Of a stretch of DNA of 64,000 nucleotides, positions 8,587-16,877 are shown piece by piece. The position numbers and the translations under genes are program-made. Position 1 is the stretch's first letter; each line of letters opens with the position of its first letter. The DNA lies in assembly GCA_030427725.1 (NCBI GenBank), contig JAUICV010000002.1:609226-673225 (forward strand). The letters run 5' to 3'. Source of the stretch: Chlamydiia bacterium (GTDB taxonomy: Bacteria > Chlamydiota > Chlamydiia > Chlamydiales > GCA-2402025). The notes below the pieces were generated by a model. That model made no database searches. It had not been told where the DNA came from and was given only the letters and a program-made list of their open reading frames with translations.

Positions 8587-8807
8587 CAGAGTTTTGTTTT
8601 TTGCCACTTATTGCATCGCAGAAGATTCTATCATCTTGTGCATGTTTATTAAAAAAATCAGGTGAAGCGCTTAAGATCGAACAAAAAACTGAGAGGGCTT
8701 TTTTCTATGAGAATCTTGCTAAAGCTCAGTTGAGTGTTGTCTCTTTATGGCTTTGTTTAGACGGAAAAAAAAAGCCTATTTTATCTCAAAATCGTCGGAT
8801 TGTTTAA
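8583..8807 (+). CDS. Probable N-terminal part of the downstream DUF115 protein, joined by -1 slippage at A9
   Basis: 74-residue helical ORF. The TTG start is backed by AGGAG 8 bases upstream and a 4-base overlap with the preceding gene. It reads into a run of nine A at 8765-8773. A -1 slip there leads into the DUF115 frame, giving one protein of about 529 residues (8583-10171). The ATG at 8747 has no visible ribosome site, so initiation here looks more natural. Left unshifted, translation ends at 8807. It could instead be an independent small protein, or the gene may be broken by a real or sequencing indel. Confidence 0.55.
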   Translation: MTEFCFLPLIASQKILSSCACLLKKSGEALKIEQKTERAFFYENLAKAQLSVVSLWLCLDGKKKPILSQNRRIV

Positions 8808-10171
8808 AAAGTTACTACGATTTTTTTAAAAAACATAAATTATTAGATCAGGTTGGCTTTTGTCTAGAACATCTCTTGGATGAGATGAGCTGCATGCAAA
8901 TCTCTCAAGACATCGTTTTTAGAGACGTCCAAAATTTTTATTCAGAGGGAAACGAGTTATTTGAGGAGTTTTCTCTCAGGCTAAATAAGGTCTTCCTTCC
9001 ATATAAAGCGTATTTATCAAGTCTTAAAACATTCAACTTAGAAAAAAATCTCAATACGTTTATGAATTTCAATAACCTTTCAAATGTAGAGGTGTTGAGT
9101 GAAAAGCGAAATACTTGGAAAGGTGTCCCTGCGATTATTTGTGGAGCGGGTGAAAGCCTTTCAAAAGATTTAGAAAATTTAAAAAAGCAAGATAAAGCAG
9201 TAGTGATAGCAGGCGGGACGGCACTGCGGATACTTACTGATGAAAATAGTACATATGATATTGCTGCGGGAATTGATCCTATGCCGCCACAAGATAGGCT
9301 CAGAGGTTTGAAAGATCCAGAATTATTTTGCGTTGTAACTTTATATAATCATTTTCATTTCCTTAAAGGTTATCGTGGAAATTGCCTTCTTGCTCAAGAA
9401 CTAGAAAATTTTCTAGAGAAGGAAGTGTTTTCTAGAAGTTCTATGACGCACCTCTCCTATGATTATGGGTATAATGTAGGGAATTTCATGGCATTTATAG
9501 CAGCGTATCTTGGCTTCAATCCAATATACATGACTGGAGTAGATATGGGCTTTAAGGATCGTGAATACTCAAGGGATCAAAGTAACGAGCAGAAAAAACA
9601 TTACAAGGTAAACTCAAGTGATCAAACCATTTATACAAGAGATGATCAAAGACTTGCAAAGGTCTACTTTGAAAAACTTTGCAAGGCGTTTCCTGACACT
9701 TTGTTTTATCAGTCAGAAAGCAGTTTAGATTCTCCAAAAGGATTTAGAAGAATTAGTTTGCTGGATTTTTTAAAACCATTAAAGTCTTTAGACAAGAGCG
9801 AGATTCACTCTGAAAAAAAATCTCAGAGAAAAATAGATCTCAGAAAAATATCTCAATCCTTTGAAAAAGAGTTTATTGAAGAGTTACGAAGTATATCAGT
9901 AAGTGTCCAAAAGGCTTTAAATAAATGTAAGGACTTGCAAGATAAAGATGTTGGGGGTAAAACCTTCAGGTCAGAGTGGCTAGCTTTAGAAGACTATGAG
10001 ATTGAAAGTTCTTCAGTCTATCGTCTTGTTTTAGAGCCAATATGGATTGCTTGGGAGCCTATTTTATATCGAGATAATGTGGGCGAAGAAAACTTTTTAG
10101 AAAAAGCTTTTCAGAGATATTTGTTTTTTCAAAGAGTCTTAAATGAATATGAAAAAAAATTACAACTCTAA
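8747..10171 (+). CDS. DUF115 (MptE/MAF-like) family protein, first copy
   Basis: 474 residues counted from ATG 8747, or about 529 if joined to the upstream frame. The DUF115 core starts near residue 125: VPAIICGAGESLSKDLENL, VIAGGTALRIL, DIAAGIDPMPPQ, then YNVGNFMAFIAAYLGF and MTGVDMGF. This Rossmann-like fold is shared by 6-hydroxymethylpterin diphosphokinases (MptE) and by flagellin-modifying MAF/sugar-transfer proteins. No flagellar gene is present here. A second DUF115 gene follows after one MORN gene, so the pair probably works together, perhaps in glycan modification (inference). Confidence 0.8.
   Translation: MALFRRKKKAYFISKSSDCLKSYYDFFKKHKLLDQVGFCLEHLLDEMSCMQISQDIVFRDVQNFYSEGNELFEEFSLRLNKVFLPYKAYLSSLKTFNLEKNLNTFMNFNNLSNVEVLSEKRNTWKGVPAIICGAGESLSKDLENLKKQDKAVVIAGGTALRILTDENSTYDIAAGIDPMPPQDRLRGLKDPELFCVVTLYNHFHFLKGYRGNCLLAQELENFLEKEVFSRSSMTHLSYDYGYNVGNFMAFIAAYLGFNPIYMTGVDMGFKDREYSRDQSNEQKKHYKVNSSDQTIYTRDDQRLAKVYFEKLCKAFPDTLFYQSESSLDSPKGFRRISLLDFLKPLKSLDKSEIHSEKKSQRKIDLRKISQSFEKEFIEELRSISVSVQKALNKCKDLQDKDVGGKTFRSEWLALEDYEIESSSVYRLVLEPIWIAWEPILYRDNVGEENFLEKAFQRYLFFQRVLNEYEKKLQL
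8765..8773 (+). other. A9 homopolymer at the junction of two overlapping frames
   Basis: Nine consecutive A lie where the 8583 frame (GGA AAA AAA AAG) and the DUF115 frame (AAA AAA AAA GCC) overlap. Poly-A tracts of nine or more are known to cause RNA-polymerase slippage and, in DNA, replication slippage that switches genes on and off. Confidence 0.7.
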
Positions 10172-10197
10172 GCTGGTTGTGGGGATTACATTTATTT

Positions 10198-11094
10198 ATG
10201 GAAAAGGAAATATATGAACTAAAGCAGGGGAAACTCAGAATCATTGATGAAAATCTTGGTATTTTTTTAGAAGATGATTTTGCCCCAACTCTTATCGATG
10301 AAACAAACCCTTTAAAGACAAAGCTCAAGGAAGGAGAGACTTTGATCTTAAAAAGAAATATTGAAGGGGCTGTTTACCAGGCCTTTGCAGAACATGGCGG
10401 GTTAAGAGATGGACAATTTTGCTTATTTTTTCCAGATGGAAGCTTGCAAGGCGTAACCCATTACAAAAAGGGAGTGTTACATGGACCTTCTGTTTTTTAT
10501 ACTCAAAAAGGAGTTGTGATTTCAGAGAGCTATTTTTTTAATGGAGTCTATCAAGGAAAGGTTAAGCATTATTTCGAAAATGGAGAGCTTTGTAAGGTAG
10601 AGAGTTATAAAGATGGAAAACTTCATGGAAAGCAAACCCATTACTATGAAAGCGGAGGGGTTAAAAGCATTCTTCACTATAGTCTGTCCCAGCTTACTGG
10701 TACCGCTACGTTGTATTACGAATCTGGGCAGTTGAAAAGAGAGACCAGCTTTTTAAAAGGGGAGAAAAATGGCTTTGATAGAGTTTGGACAGAAGAGGGG
10801 GTTTTGATTGATGAAGGAGCCTATGAAAAGGGTAAACCTGTAGGAGTTCATAAAAGATGGTATCGCTCTGGAAAACCTATGGAAGAGGTTGTTTATCATA
10901 CATCTAAAAGGTTTGATAAAACGCGCTGGGATGAAAGTGAGCAGATTCTTTACCAGGGGTTATATGATGACAAGCTCAATTTTAAACAGGTGATGAGAAC
11001 AGAGGCTGGAACATATCAGATTCAGAAGGGTAAATGGGATGCTCAAAAGCTAGTTTTAGATCAGGAGATTGAGTTTGATCAGGTCCTTTCTTAA
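10198..11094 (+). CDS. MORN-variant repeat protein (YwqK-like)
   Basis: 298 residues from ATG 10198 (an in-frame TTG at 10177 is possible but lacks a better site). From about residue 80 onward at least six MORN-variant units follow: GSLQGVTHYKKGVLHGPSVF, GKVKHYFENGELCKVESYKD, GKQTHYYESGGVKS, TLYYESGQLKRETSFLKGEK, VWTEEGVLIDEGAYEKGK and KRWYRSGKPMEEVVY. No signal peptide or membrane segment is seen, so it is probably cytoplasmic or secreted by a specialised system. Its end overlaps the start of the second DUF115 gene, which points to one operon. Confidence 0.85.
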   Translation: MEKEIYELKQGKLRIIDENLGIFLEDDFAPTLIDETNPLKTKLKEGETLILKRNIEGAVYQAFAEHGGLRDGQFCLFFPDGSLQGVTHYKKGVLHGPSVFYTQKGVVISESYFFNGVYQGKVKHYFENGELCKVESYKDGKLHGKQTHYYESGGVKSILHYSLSQLTGTATLYYESGQLKRETSFLKGEKNGFDRVWTEEGVLIDEGAYEKGKPVGVHKRWYRSGKPMEEVVYHTSKRFDKTRWDESEQILYQGLYDDKLNFKQVMRTEAGTYQIQKGKWDAQKLVLDQEIEFDQVLS

Positions 11095-12793
11095 AAGACC
11101 TAAAAAGGCTCATGATGCGTTTCAAAATAGATATCCTGAGCTTTCTTTTTTTCTGAGACTATCTCAAAAACCTAGTGAGAGACCAGTAATTTTTCAAAAT
11201 GACGAGATACACGAGTTTGAAAAAGTGCTCACATCTTCTGCCAAGTTAATCATTGTATTCGGGCTTGGTAGTGGGAGCTATTTTAAAAAAGCCTCAAAGT
11301 GGCTAAAAAAAAGCTCTTGTCATGAGATTGTTTTTATCGAAGAAAATTCAAAGACTTTGCAATCTTTTTTAGATCAATCATATGCAGCTAGTTTTTTCTC
11401 ACATCCTCAGGTACATCTCCGCTATGTGTTAAACCAAGAGGATATCAATACGGCTATTGACGAAATTTCATCTGAATTTTTTTCAGAAGACATCGAGTTA
11501 GTTAGACATCCTTCGTTTAGAAATGACAGTGAATTTAAGCGATTGCGAGAGCTTTACTCAAGGAGATCTATTGTCTATAGCTCGTTGAACAAAGAGGCAC
11601 TTTTTAGAGAAAAACTGTTTGAAAATTTTCTTCCCAATTACAAACAACTTTCAAAAGCAAAAGATCTAGCAAGTTTGAAAGGGTCTTTCAAAAATATTCC
11701 CGTTGTGATTTGTGGCGCCGGACCATCCTTAGACTTAAACTTAGAACGTATCAAGGCTCTTAAAAACAAAGCGATGATTATAGCTGGAGGATCAGCTATT
11801 ACAGCCCTTAGCAAAGCTGGGGTTGAAATTGATTTTGCATTTGCAGTTGATCCAAACGAAGAAGAATATGAAAGACTTAAAAAATCACATTCACTAACAG
11901 CTCCTCTAGTGTTTGCTAATAGAGTCCATCCTAGAGTTTTTGATTGTTTTAATGGGGAATTATTTTATTTTAAAACAGGGACAGGGGGACCTTTTGAAAG
12001 TTATTTAGAAAAAATTATGGAAATAACTGACGAGCCTTTTCATAAGGGGATGAAAGACGAGGGTCTTTCGGTGACTGTTCTTTGTTTAGCTACTGCGATC
12101 GCCTTAGCATTTGACCCGATATGTTTTGTTGGAGTGGATCTGGCTTACTTGGGGAATAGAAGATATGCAGGTGGAGTTGTTGAAGATAATGATGTTTTTT
12201 CGTCACTTGAGTCAACCTCAATAATAAAGAAGCTAAATGGTCAAAATAAAGAGGTTTGCACAAACCTTAAGTGGGTGATGGAATCTGAAGTGATTTCAGA
12301 TTTTGTGAAAAATCACTCGAGTTCTAGAGTTTATAATGCCTCAATAGAGGGGCTTGGGTTTGAAGGAGTTGATAATTTAAGTTTGGAAGCTTTTGGAAAT
12401 CTTTGCAACGATACACAAGATCTTAAAGGTCTTTATCATCAAAAAACATTGCAAGCGAGACCATTAAAACCTTTTGAAAACGTAATAAAAGAGGCTCTAG
12501 ACAAGCTAAAAATTAGTTTTTCAAAGTGTTTAGAATATGCTGATAGTATCTTGCTTAGGGCAGGTTCAATCCGTGGAACAGATTTCGAAAACGATCCTTT
12601 GATTTCACTTTATTTAATAGAGTTTGAAGCGGAGGATGCTGATCTTTATTTTTTAAAAAATCTTCGAGATATGCTAAGTCCTACCTTTTTACATAAACAT
12701 AAGTCTAATAGCGGCAAGGAATCTTTTTTTGTAGTCAAATGGAAAGAAATTAAACTGTCTATTCAATCGTATCTTTCTCTTCTTGATAAGTAA
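11075..12793 (+). CDS. DUF115 (MptE/MAF-like) family protein, second copy
   Basis: 572 residues from TTG 11075, chosen because AGGAG lies 7 bases upstream; another TTG at 11069 is too close to that site. An N-terminal region of about 200 residues (FGLGSGSYFKKASKWL) precedes the DUF115 core: IPVVICGAGPSLDLNLERIK, IIAGGSAITALSKAG, FAFAVDPNEEEY, LATAIALAFDPICFVGVDLAY. The C-terminus is helical. It overlaps the MORN gene by 20 bases. The architecture matches the motility accessory factor family (N-terminal Rossmann-like region plus DUF115), whose members transfer or handle nonulosonic-type sugars. The substrate here is unknown. Confidence 0.85.
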   Translation: MIRSFLKRPKKAHDAFQNRYPELSFFLRLSQKPSERPVIFQNDEIHEFEKVLTSSAKLIIVFGLGSGSYFKKASKWLKKSSCHEIVFIEENSKTLQSFLDQSYAASFFSHPQVHLRYVLNQEDINTAIDEISSEFFSEDIELVRHPSFRNDSEFKRLRELYSRRSIVYSSLNKEALFREKLFENFLPNYKQLSKAKDLASLKGSFKNIPVVICGAGPSLDLNLERIKALKNKAMIIAGGSAITALSKAGVEIDFAFAVDPNEEEYERLKKSHSLTAPLVFANRVHPRVFDCFNGELFYFKTGTGGPFESYLEKIMEITDEPFHKGMKDEGLSVTVLCLATAIALAFDPICFVGVDLAYLGNRRYAGGVVEDNDVFSSLESTSIIKKLNGQNKEVCTNLKWVMESEVISDFVKNHSSSRVYNASIEGLGFEGVDNLSLEAFGNLCNDTQDLKGLYHQKTLQARPLKPFENVIKEALDKLKISFSKCLEYADSILLRAGSIRGTDFENDPLISLYLIEFEAEDADLYFLKNLRDMLSPTFLHKHKSNSGKESFFVVKWKEIKLSIQSYLSLLDK

Positions 12794-12812
12794 AAATAGT
12801 TGATGACAAATA

Positions 12813-12841
12813 GTTTTATTTTTGTTTTATAAAAATAAAAC
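12813..12841 (+). terminator. AT-only hairpin after the second DUF115 gene
   Basis: GTTTTATTTTT, loop GTTTTAT, AAAAATAAAAC form an 11-bp stem with only the closing pair G-C. It lies between the DUF115 stop and the GYF-RDD start. It is too weak to be sure it terminates. Confidence 0.35.
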
Positions 12842-12866
12842 TTAAATCTTATGTAAGGAGAATTTT

Positions 12867-13652
12867 GTGGGAAATCAGAAATGGCTTTATCGAATAGATG
12901 ATAAGCAGTTTGGTCCAGTAACAACAGAAGAGATGAAATCTCTTATTGAGATTGGTCGAGTGGGGCCTCAGACACCGATTACTGAAGAAGGGTCTGAGAA
13001 TTGGATCTCATTGGAAGATGCTCATATTTTCACACATGGAGATATTGATCAAAAAGAACCAATGGTTAGAGAAAAAAAAGACGGTTTTGAAAATCAACGT
13101 TTAGTAGAACGTTCTCTAGATGTACCGCATCCGTGGCATAGATTTTGGGCAAGGATCTTAGACTATATGATTTTTGCTTTTTTCTTTTCGAAGTTCTTTA
13201 TTTATATTCTGCCGCTACACTTCATGTCATCGCACATGGTGTTAATGTCAATTATCTTTGGGTGGGTTTTCGTTGAAGCAATGTTTCTATGTACTTGGAA
13301 AAAAACTCTCGGAAAGTGGCTTTTTAATATCTCTGTGGAACATCAAAATGGACAAAGGCTTACATATAGAGATGCGTTAGCTAGAAGTTTTTCTGTTTGG
13401 TGGCTTGGTGTTGGGGCTGGGATTCCAGTTGTTTCTTTAATTACAATGATTGTTGGGTGCGTTAAATTATCCAATAATCGCATTACTACATGGGATAATA
13501 AGGGGGCTTATAAGATCACTCATGGAAAACTCTCCTGGTGGAGAATTTCAATTATTACAGTGCTCTATGTTCTTTTGGGTTATATTTTTCTCACTGTAAA
13601 TGTTTGGATTGTTCAGTATACCATGACTATTTTACCAAAACTTTGGGTTTAA
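12867..13652 (+). CDS. GYF_2 plus RDD membrane protein
   Basis: 261 residues from GTG with AAGGAG upstream. Residues about 1-55 are a GYF_2 (DUF4339) domain (KWLYRIDDKQFGPVTTEEM, GSENWISLEDA). Residues about 90-255 are an RDD-family membrane domain with FWARILDYMIFAFFF, KKTLGKWLFNISV and ARSFSVWWLG, and about four hydrophobic segments. RDD proteins are thought to be transporters or, in some cases, Na+/H+ antiporters. The GYF_2 domain probably binds a peptide or partner at the cytoplasmic face. A second GYF_2 membrane protein lies at 54680-55156. Confidence 0.85.
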   Translation: MGNQKWLYRIDDKQFGPVTTEEMKSLIEIGRVGPQTPITEEGSENWISLEDAHIFTHGDIDQKEPMVREKKDGFENQRLVERSLDVPHPWHRFWARILDYMIFAFFFSKFFIYILPLHFMSSHMVLMSIIFGWVFVEAMFLCTWKKTLGKWLFNISVEHQNGQRLTYRDALARSFSVWWLGVGAGIPVVSLITMIVGCVKLSNNRITTWDNKGAYKITHGKLSWWRISIITVLYVLLGYIFLTVNVWIVQYTMTILPKLWV

Positions 13653-13661
13653 ACTTTAAAG

Positions 13662-14390
13662 ATGATTCATACCTTACGCTCCTTATCAGATAATTATATT
13701 TATCTTATCGAATCTGATAAGGGGTACATTGTTGTTGATCCGGGAGCGTCTGCAGAAGTTCTTGATTTCTTAAAAAAAAGGGCTAAAAAGCCATTAGCTA
13801 TTTGGCTAACCCATCATCATAGTGATCACATAGGTGGTGTTAAAGATCTGTTAATCTACAAGCCTCAAATCTTTGCTCCAAAAGGGAAGTTTGAGTTCTC
13901 TATTGATCATATTTTATCAGAGGGAAAACTAGTTTGTTTTGATCTTGAGTTTGAGGTTTTTAATACGCCAGGTCATACGTTAGATCATGTTGTGATCTAT
14001 GTGGCAAGCTTAAAGGCGTTGTTTTCGGGAGATGCTCTTTTTGGAGGAGGTTGTGGGAAGCTATTCGAAGGGACAGCATCCCAAATGCAGCAATCCTTAG
14101 AAAAAATAAAGGCTCTACCAAAAGACACCAAAATATATTTTGGACACGAATACACGCTGAGAAATTTAGAGTTTGCGCTTTCTGTAGATCCTGAGAATAC
14201 AAACCTTCAAAAAAGATATGAAACTGTTAAAAAAGAATCTAAAACCACGCCATCTACTTTAGAGGTAGAGCTTCTGACTAATCCATACTTAAGATTAGAT
14301 GATCACTCTTTAAGAAAGAAACTCGGCCTTGAACAAGCTTCTAAATCTGACGTCTTAGCTAAGATTAGATCTATGAAGGACTCTTACTAA
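13662..14390 (+). CDS. gloB: Hydroxyacylglutathione hydrolase-like metallo-beta-lactamase fold protein
   Basis: 242 residues, close to the glyoxalase II length. The binuclear metal motifs are all visible: THHHSDHIGG, NTPGHTLDHV, FSGDALFGGGCGKLFEGT and FGHEYT. The C-terminal helical substrate-binding domain is present too, ending in the family's NPYLR box (TNPYLRLDDHSLRKKLG). Glyoxalase II hydrolyses S-lactoylglutathione from methylglyoxal detoxification. Its start is 9 bases from the RDD stop. Its 3' end overlaps the alpha/beta hydrolase gene on the other strand by 20 bases. Confidence 0.9.
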   Translation: MIHTLRSLSDNYIYLIESDKGYIVVDPGASAEVLDFLKKRAKKPLAIWLTHHHSDHIGGVKDLLIYKPQIFAPKGKFEFSIDHILSEGKLVCFDLEFEVFNTPGHTLDHVVIYVASLKALFSGDALFGGGCGKLFEGTASQMQQSLEKIKALPKDTKIYFGHEYTLRNLEFALSVDPENTNLQKRYETVKKESKTTPSTLEVELLTNPYLRLDDHSLRKKLGLEQASKSDVLAKIRSMKDSY

Positions 14391-15408
14391 GGTTTAACAA
14401 GAATTCTAAAACTTTTGTCTTTGCGTCATTACCAAATTGATCATTATAAAAAGAAAGAGGTTGAACATGATGATTTTTGATTCGAAGTGTTTGATCTTTT
14501 TGCTTTAAGTTCATGCAATCGGGGTCTTTGATTGCCTCAGACATACTAGCTTTGTAGTTAATAACTGGGTCTAGTTTGTGAGAGATGATAAGCTTTCTGC
14601 ATTGGATCTGATCCCAAACTTTTTCGGGAGCTAGGTTCCATTTACCCTTTTTGGTAATAAGAGATGCCAATCCTAAAAAGAGATGCAATTTATTTTGAAC
14701 TAAAAACTGTTTTGCTGCGCTATTTAAACTACTAAAGGATCTGTGGTTGATCAAAGCTCCTTTAGTTTCTGGAAGCTTTGATTTGACAAGGGTAGCTACG
14801 GCCCCTCCTAAAGAAAAGCCGTAAAGATCTATAGAATCTTTGTCCTTTTGAAAGGTCTTATTAACATACTCAAAAAGCTTTAGCCCGTCATCAATAAGGG
14901 CATCACCTGTTACGAGTCCTTTAGATTTTCCAGAAGATCTATGATCATACATGATAATATCGTAAGACGTGTCTTTAGCCTTTAAGAAGAGATCAAAGAG
15001 CCAAGCATGAACCCCAAAGCTGTATAAAGAACCATTCCCATTGAAAACGATGAGTGTTCTATGGGAGTTTTTTTTAGGGCCAATATATTTAAACCTCATC
15101 GCACAAAGTGCCGATGAATTTGAAGTTGGAACATAAAAAGCTTTTGCGCTGTAATATAGTTTCAAGCGAGATACAGCTTCTTTATTCGGGAAATAATAAG
15201 TCCAAAGTGATTTAGGTTTACCAAGAGTGAAAGTGGAAAATTTTTCATGCTGTTTGAATGATATAGGGGTATTAGAAAATCCCCAAAAAGCATCAAAATC
15301 TTTTTGGATGACTTTAAGTTGCCACTTAGCAAAAAATGAAGCTGGAAAAAAAGCTAGTCTAGCCATAGCCTGGAGTAGGCCTTGACCCTTGTTAGCAAGT
15401 TGATTCAT
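14371..15408 (-). CDS. Alpha/beta hydrolase fold protein
   Basis: 345 residues from ATG 15408; AGGGAGG lies about 5 bases upstream, making it better than the ATG 18 bases earlier. An oxyanion-type NGNGS strand end (TLIVFNGNGSLYSFG) and the nucleophile elbow GFSLGGA are clear, along with YDHRSSGKSKG. No signal peptide is seen, though a basic/hydrophobic N-terminus could associate with membrane. Substrate unknown; the architecture fits an esterase or lipase-like enzyme. Confidence 0.8.
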   Translation of the reverse strand: MNQLANKGQGLLQAMARLAFFPASFFAKWQLKVIQKDFDAFWGFSNTPISFKQHEKFSTFTLGKPKSLWTYYFPNKEAVSRLKLYYSAKAFYVPTSNSSALCAMRFKYIGPKKNSHRTLIVFNGNGSLYSFGVHAWLFDLFLKAKDTSYDIIMYDHRSSGKSKGLVTGDALIDDGLKLFEYVNKTFQKDKDSIDLYGFSLGGAVATLVKSKLPETKGALINHRSFSSLNSAAKQFLVQNKLHLFLGLASLITKKGKWNLAPEKVWDQIQCRKLIISHKLDPVINYKASMSEAIKDPDCMNLKQKDQTLRIKNHHVQPLSFYNDQFGNDAKTKVLEFLLNLSKSPS

Positions 15409-15497
15409 CTCACCCTCCCTATACAAACATTATAACAAAAAATTGAATTGAAATAAACTATAGAAAGACGTGATGCAATCTCTTTATAATTAGGTGG

Positions 15498-15846
15498 TTA
15501 TGTTTTTGTGGAGGGTTGATATTTTAACTGAAGGCGTCCGCTAGCAAACTGAATAGACTCCCTGTTTTCATCATAAGCTAATTTTACGATTTGATCATCA
15601 TCTTGAAGTTGAGCACTTAAAAATTCAAGTGCCATCCCGTTTTGCTTAACAGCTTCTAAAACGATTGTAAAGTCGGACTTTTGCTCAGGACACGCGTATT
15701 GGAGCGCTAAGCTGAGTCAAAGCCTCTACATAAGAGCTAAGTCGACTGTCATCTTCTATGACATCACGAGCGGTATCTTCTAAAATTTTACCACAGGTTT
15801 GGATGTAGTATCCAGCTTGTCTTTCGGGATCAAACGTAGATGTCAT
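15498..15846 (-). pseudogene. Frameshifted DUF4116 repeat gene remnant
   Basis: From ATG at 15846 a frame gives MTSTFDPERQAGYYIQTCGK and continues to about EALTQ, then hits a stop at 15685. A different frame across the same place continues LALQYACPEQKSDFT, VLEAVKQNGMALEFLSAQL and QIVKLAYDENRESIQFAS to a stop at 15498. ALQYA...AVKQNGxALEF is the DUF4116 motif, a repeat common in amoeba-associated bacteria and their effectors. One frameshift near 15700 breaks it, so I call it a pseudogene of about 115 codons. A sequencing error is possible. Confidence 0.7.
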
Positions 15847-16079
15847 AAAACCTCAGATTTAGCGTAAAATAAGAAATATTATACATCTAAATATAGTTAA
15901 TTAAAACAAATGAAATTATTTGAAATGTACTTTTATTTAAGTTGATTAGTTTGAAAGTGTTGTATGTCGATAGATGAATGGTGGGTCGTTATAGGTGTGA
16001 TCCTTTTTAGTTTTGCATGATTCTTATTCTCAAGAAATAGACCCTTAAGTATATAGAGATCGTTTCTTAGGAGGAATGT

Positions 16080-16877
16080 GTGAACGTTAAAGTTTTATTT
16101 ATAGCATTATCTTTGTTGCTGATGTCTTGCTCAGGTCTAGAGAGATCCGAGAAGGCCAAAATTAAAAGTTTAAATGTTCAAAAAGAAAAAATAACAAGAA
16201 GCGAAGATGATATAGCCTATCATCTTGTGACACCTAAAAAGAGGGGAGCAAAAGCTTATTTTTGGGGTAATAAAGTAGCAAGTAATCTTCCTAAAATTAC
16301 AAAAGAGTATTTTAGATGTAAGGGGTCATATAAAAACCCTCCAATACATCTTCATAAAAATAGTTCTAATGAAAAGTATCTTCTAGATTGTAATGGATTT
16401 GATGAGCATAGCCTGCCTGTAAAAGATGAAAAAGAATACATCTATCCAGCACTCATAGAACTCTTAAACTATGTTCAGGAAAACAGCTTAAAGCAAGTTG
16501 TGATTACATGTGGACATAGATGTCCTAAGCACAATCTCTACACTGAAATAAATGCAACACGTTCAAAGCATCTTATTGGAGCTGAGGTTGATTTTTATGT
16601 ACTGGGTCTGCAAGCTCAAATTGGTAATGTTGTAGAGATTATTAAGAAATACTACGAAAACAGACACAAAGAGTATGGCCCTTTAGTGAACACCACTTCC
16701 AACAGCTTTGAGAATAAGGAAATCAGATTGAAGGTGCGCTCTTCTAAAGAACAAAAAGACTTAGATAATCAGCATCCCTATCCTTACATCACAATTGAGC
16801 TTAAATACGATAGAGATACAAAAAAAGCTGTTCACTACAGTTGGAAAATCTCACACCAAAGTGTTATGAAGTGGTAA
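16080..16877 (+). CDS. Peptidase M15-like lipoprotein
   Basis: 265 residues from GTG with AGGAGG 7 bases upstream. Hydrophobic signal, lipobox LMSC (Cys17) and a charged linker. The C-terminal domain has VITCGHRCPKHN (about 141-152), SKHLIGAEVDFYV (about 162-174; His164 and Asp171 as zinc ligands) and a later His232 (QHPYPYITIEL). This is the pattern of M15 D-Ala-D-Ala/LD-carboxypeptidases. It would trim peptidoglycan peptides in the periplasm from a membrane anchor. The 3' end overlaps the HAD gene on the opposite strand by 27 bases. Confidence 0.75.
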   Translation: MNVKVLFIALSLLLMSCSGLERSEKAKIKSLNVQKEKITRSEDDIAYHLVTPKKRGAKAYFWGNKVASNLPKITKEYFRCKGSYKNPPIHLHKNSSNEKYLLDCNGFDEHSLPVKDEKEYIYPALIELLNYVQENSLKQVVITCGHRCPKHNLYTEINATRSKHLIGAEVDFYVLGLQAQIGNVVEIIKKYYENRHKEYGPLVNTTSNSFENKEIRLKVRSSKEQKDLDNQHPYPYITIELKYDRDTKKAVHYSWKISHQSVMKW

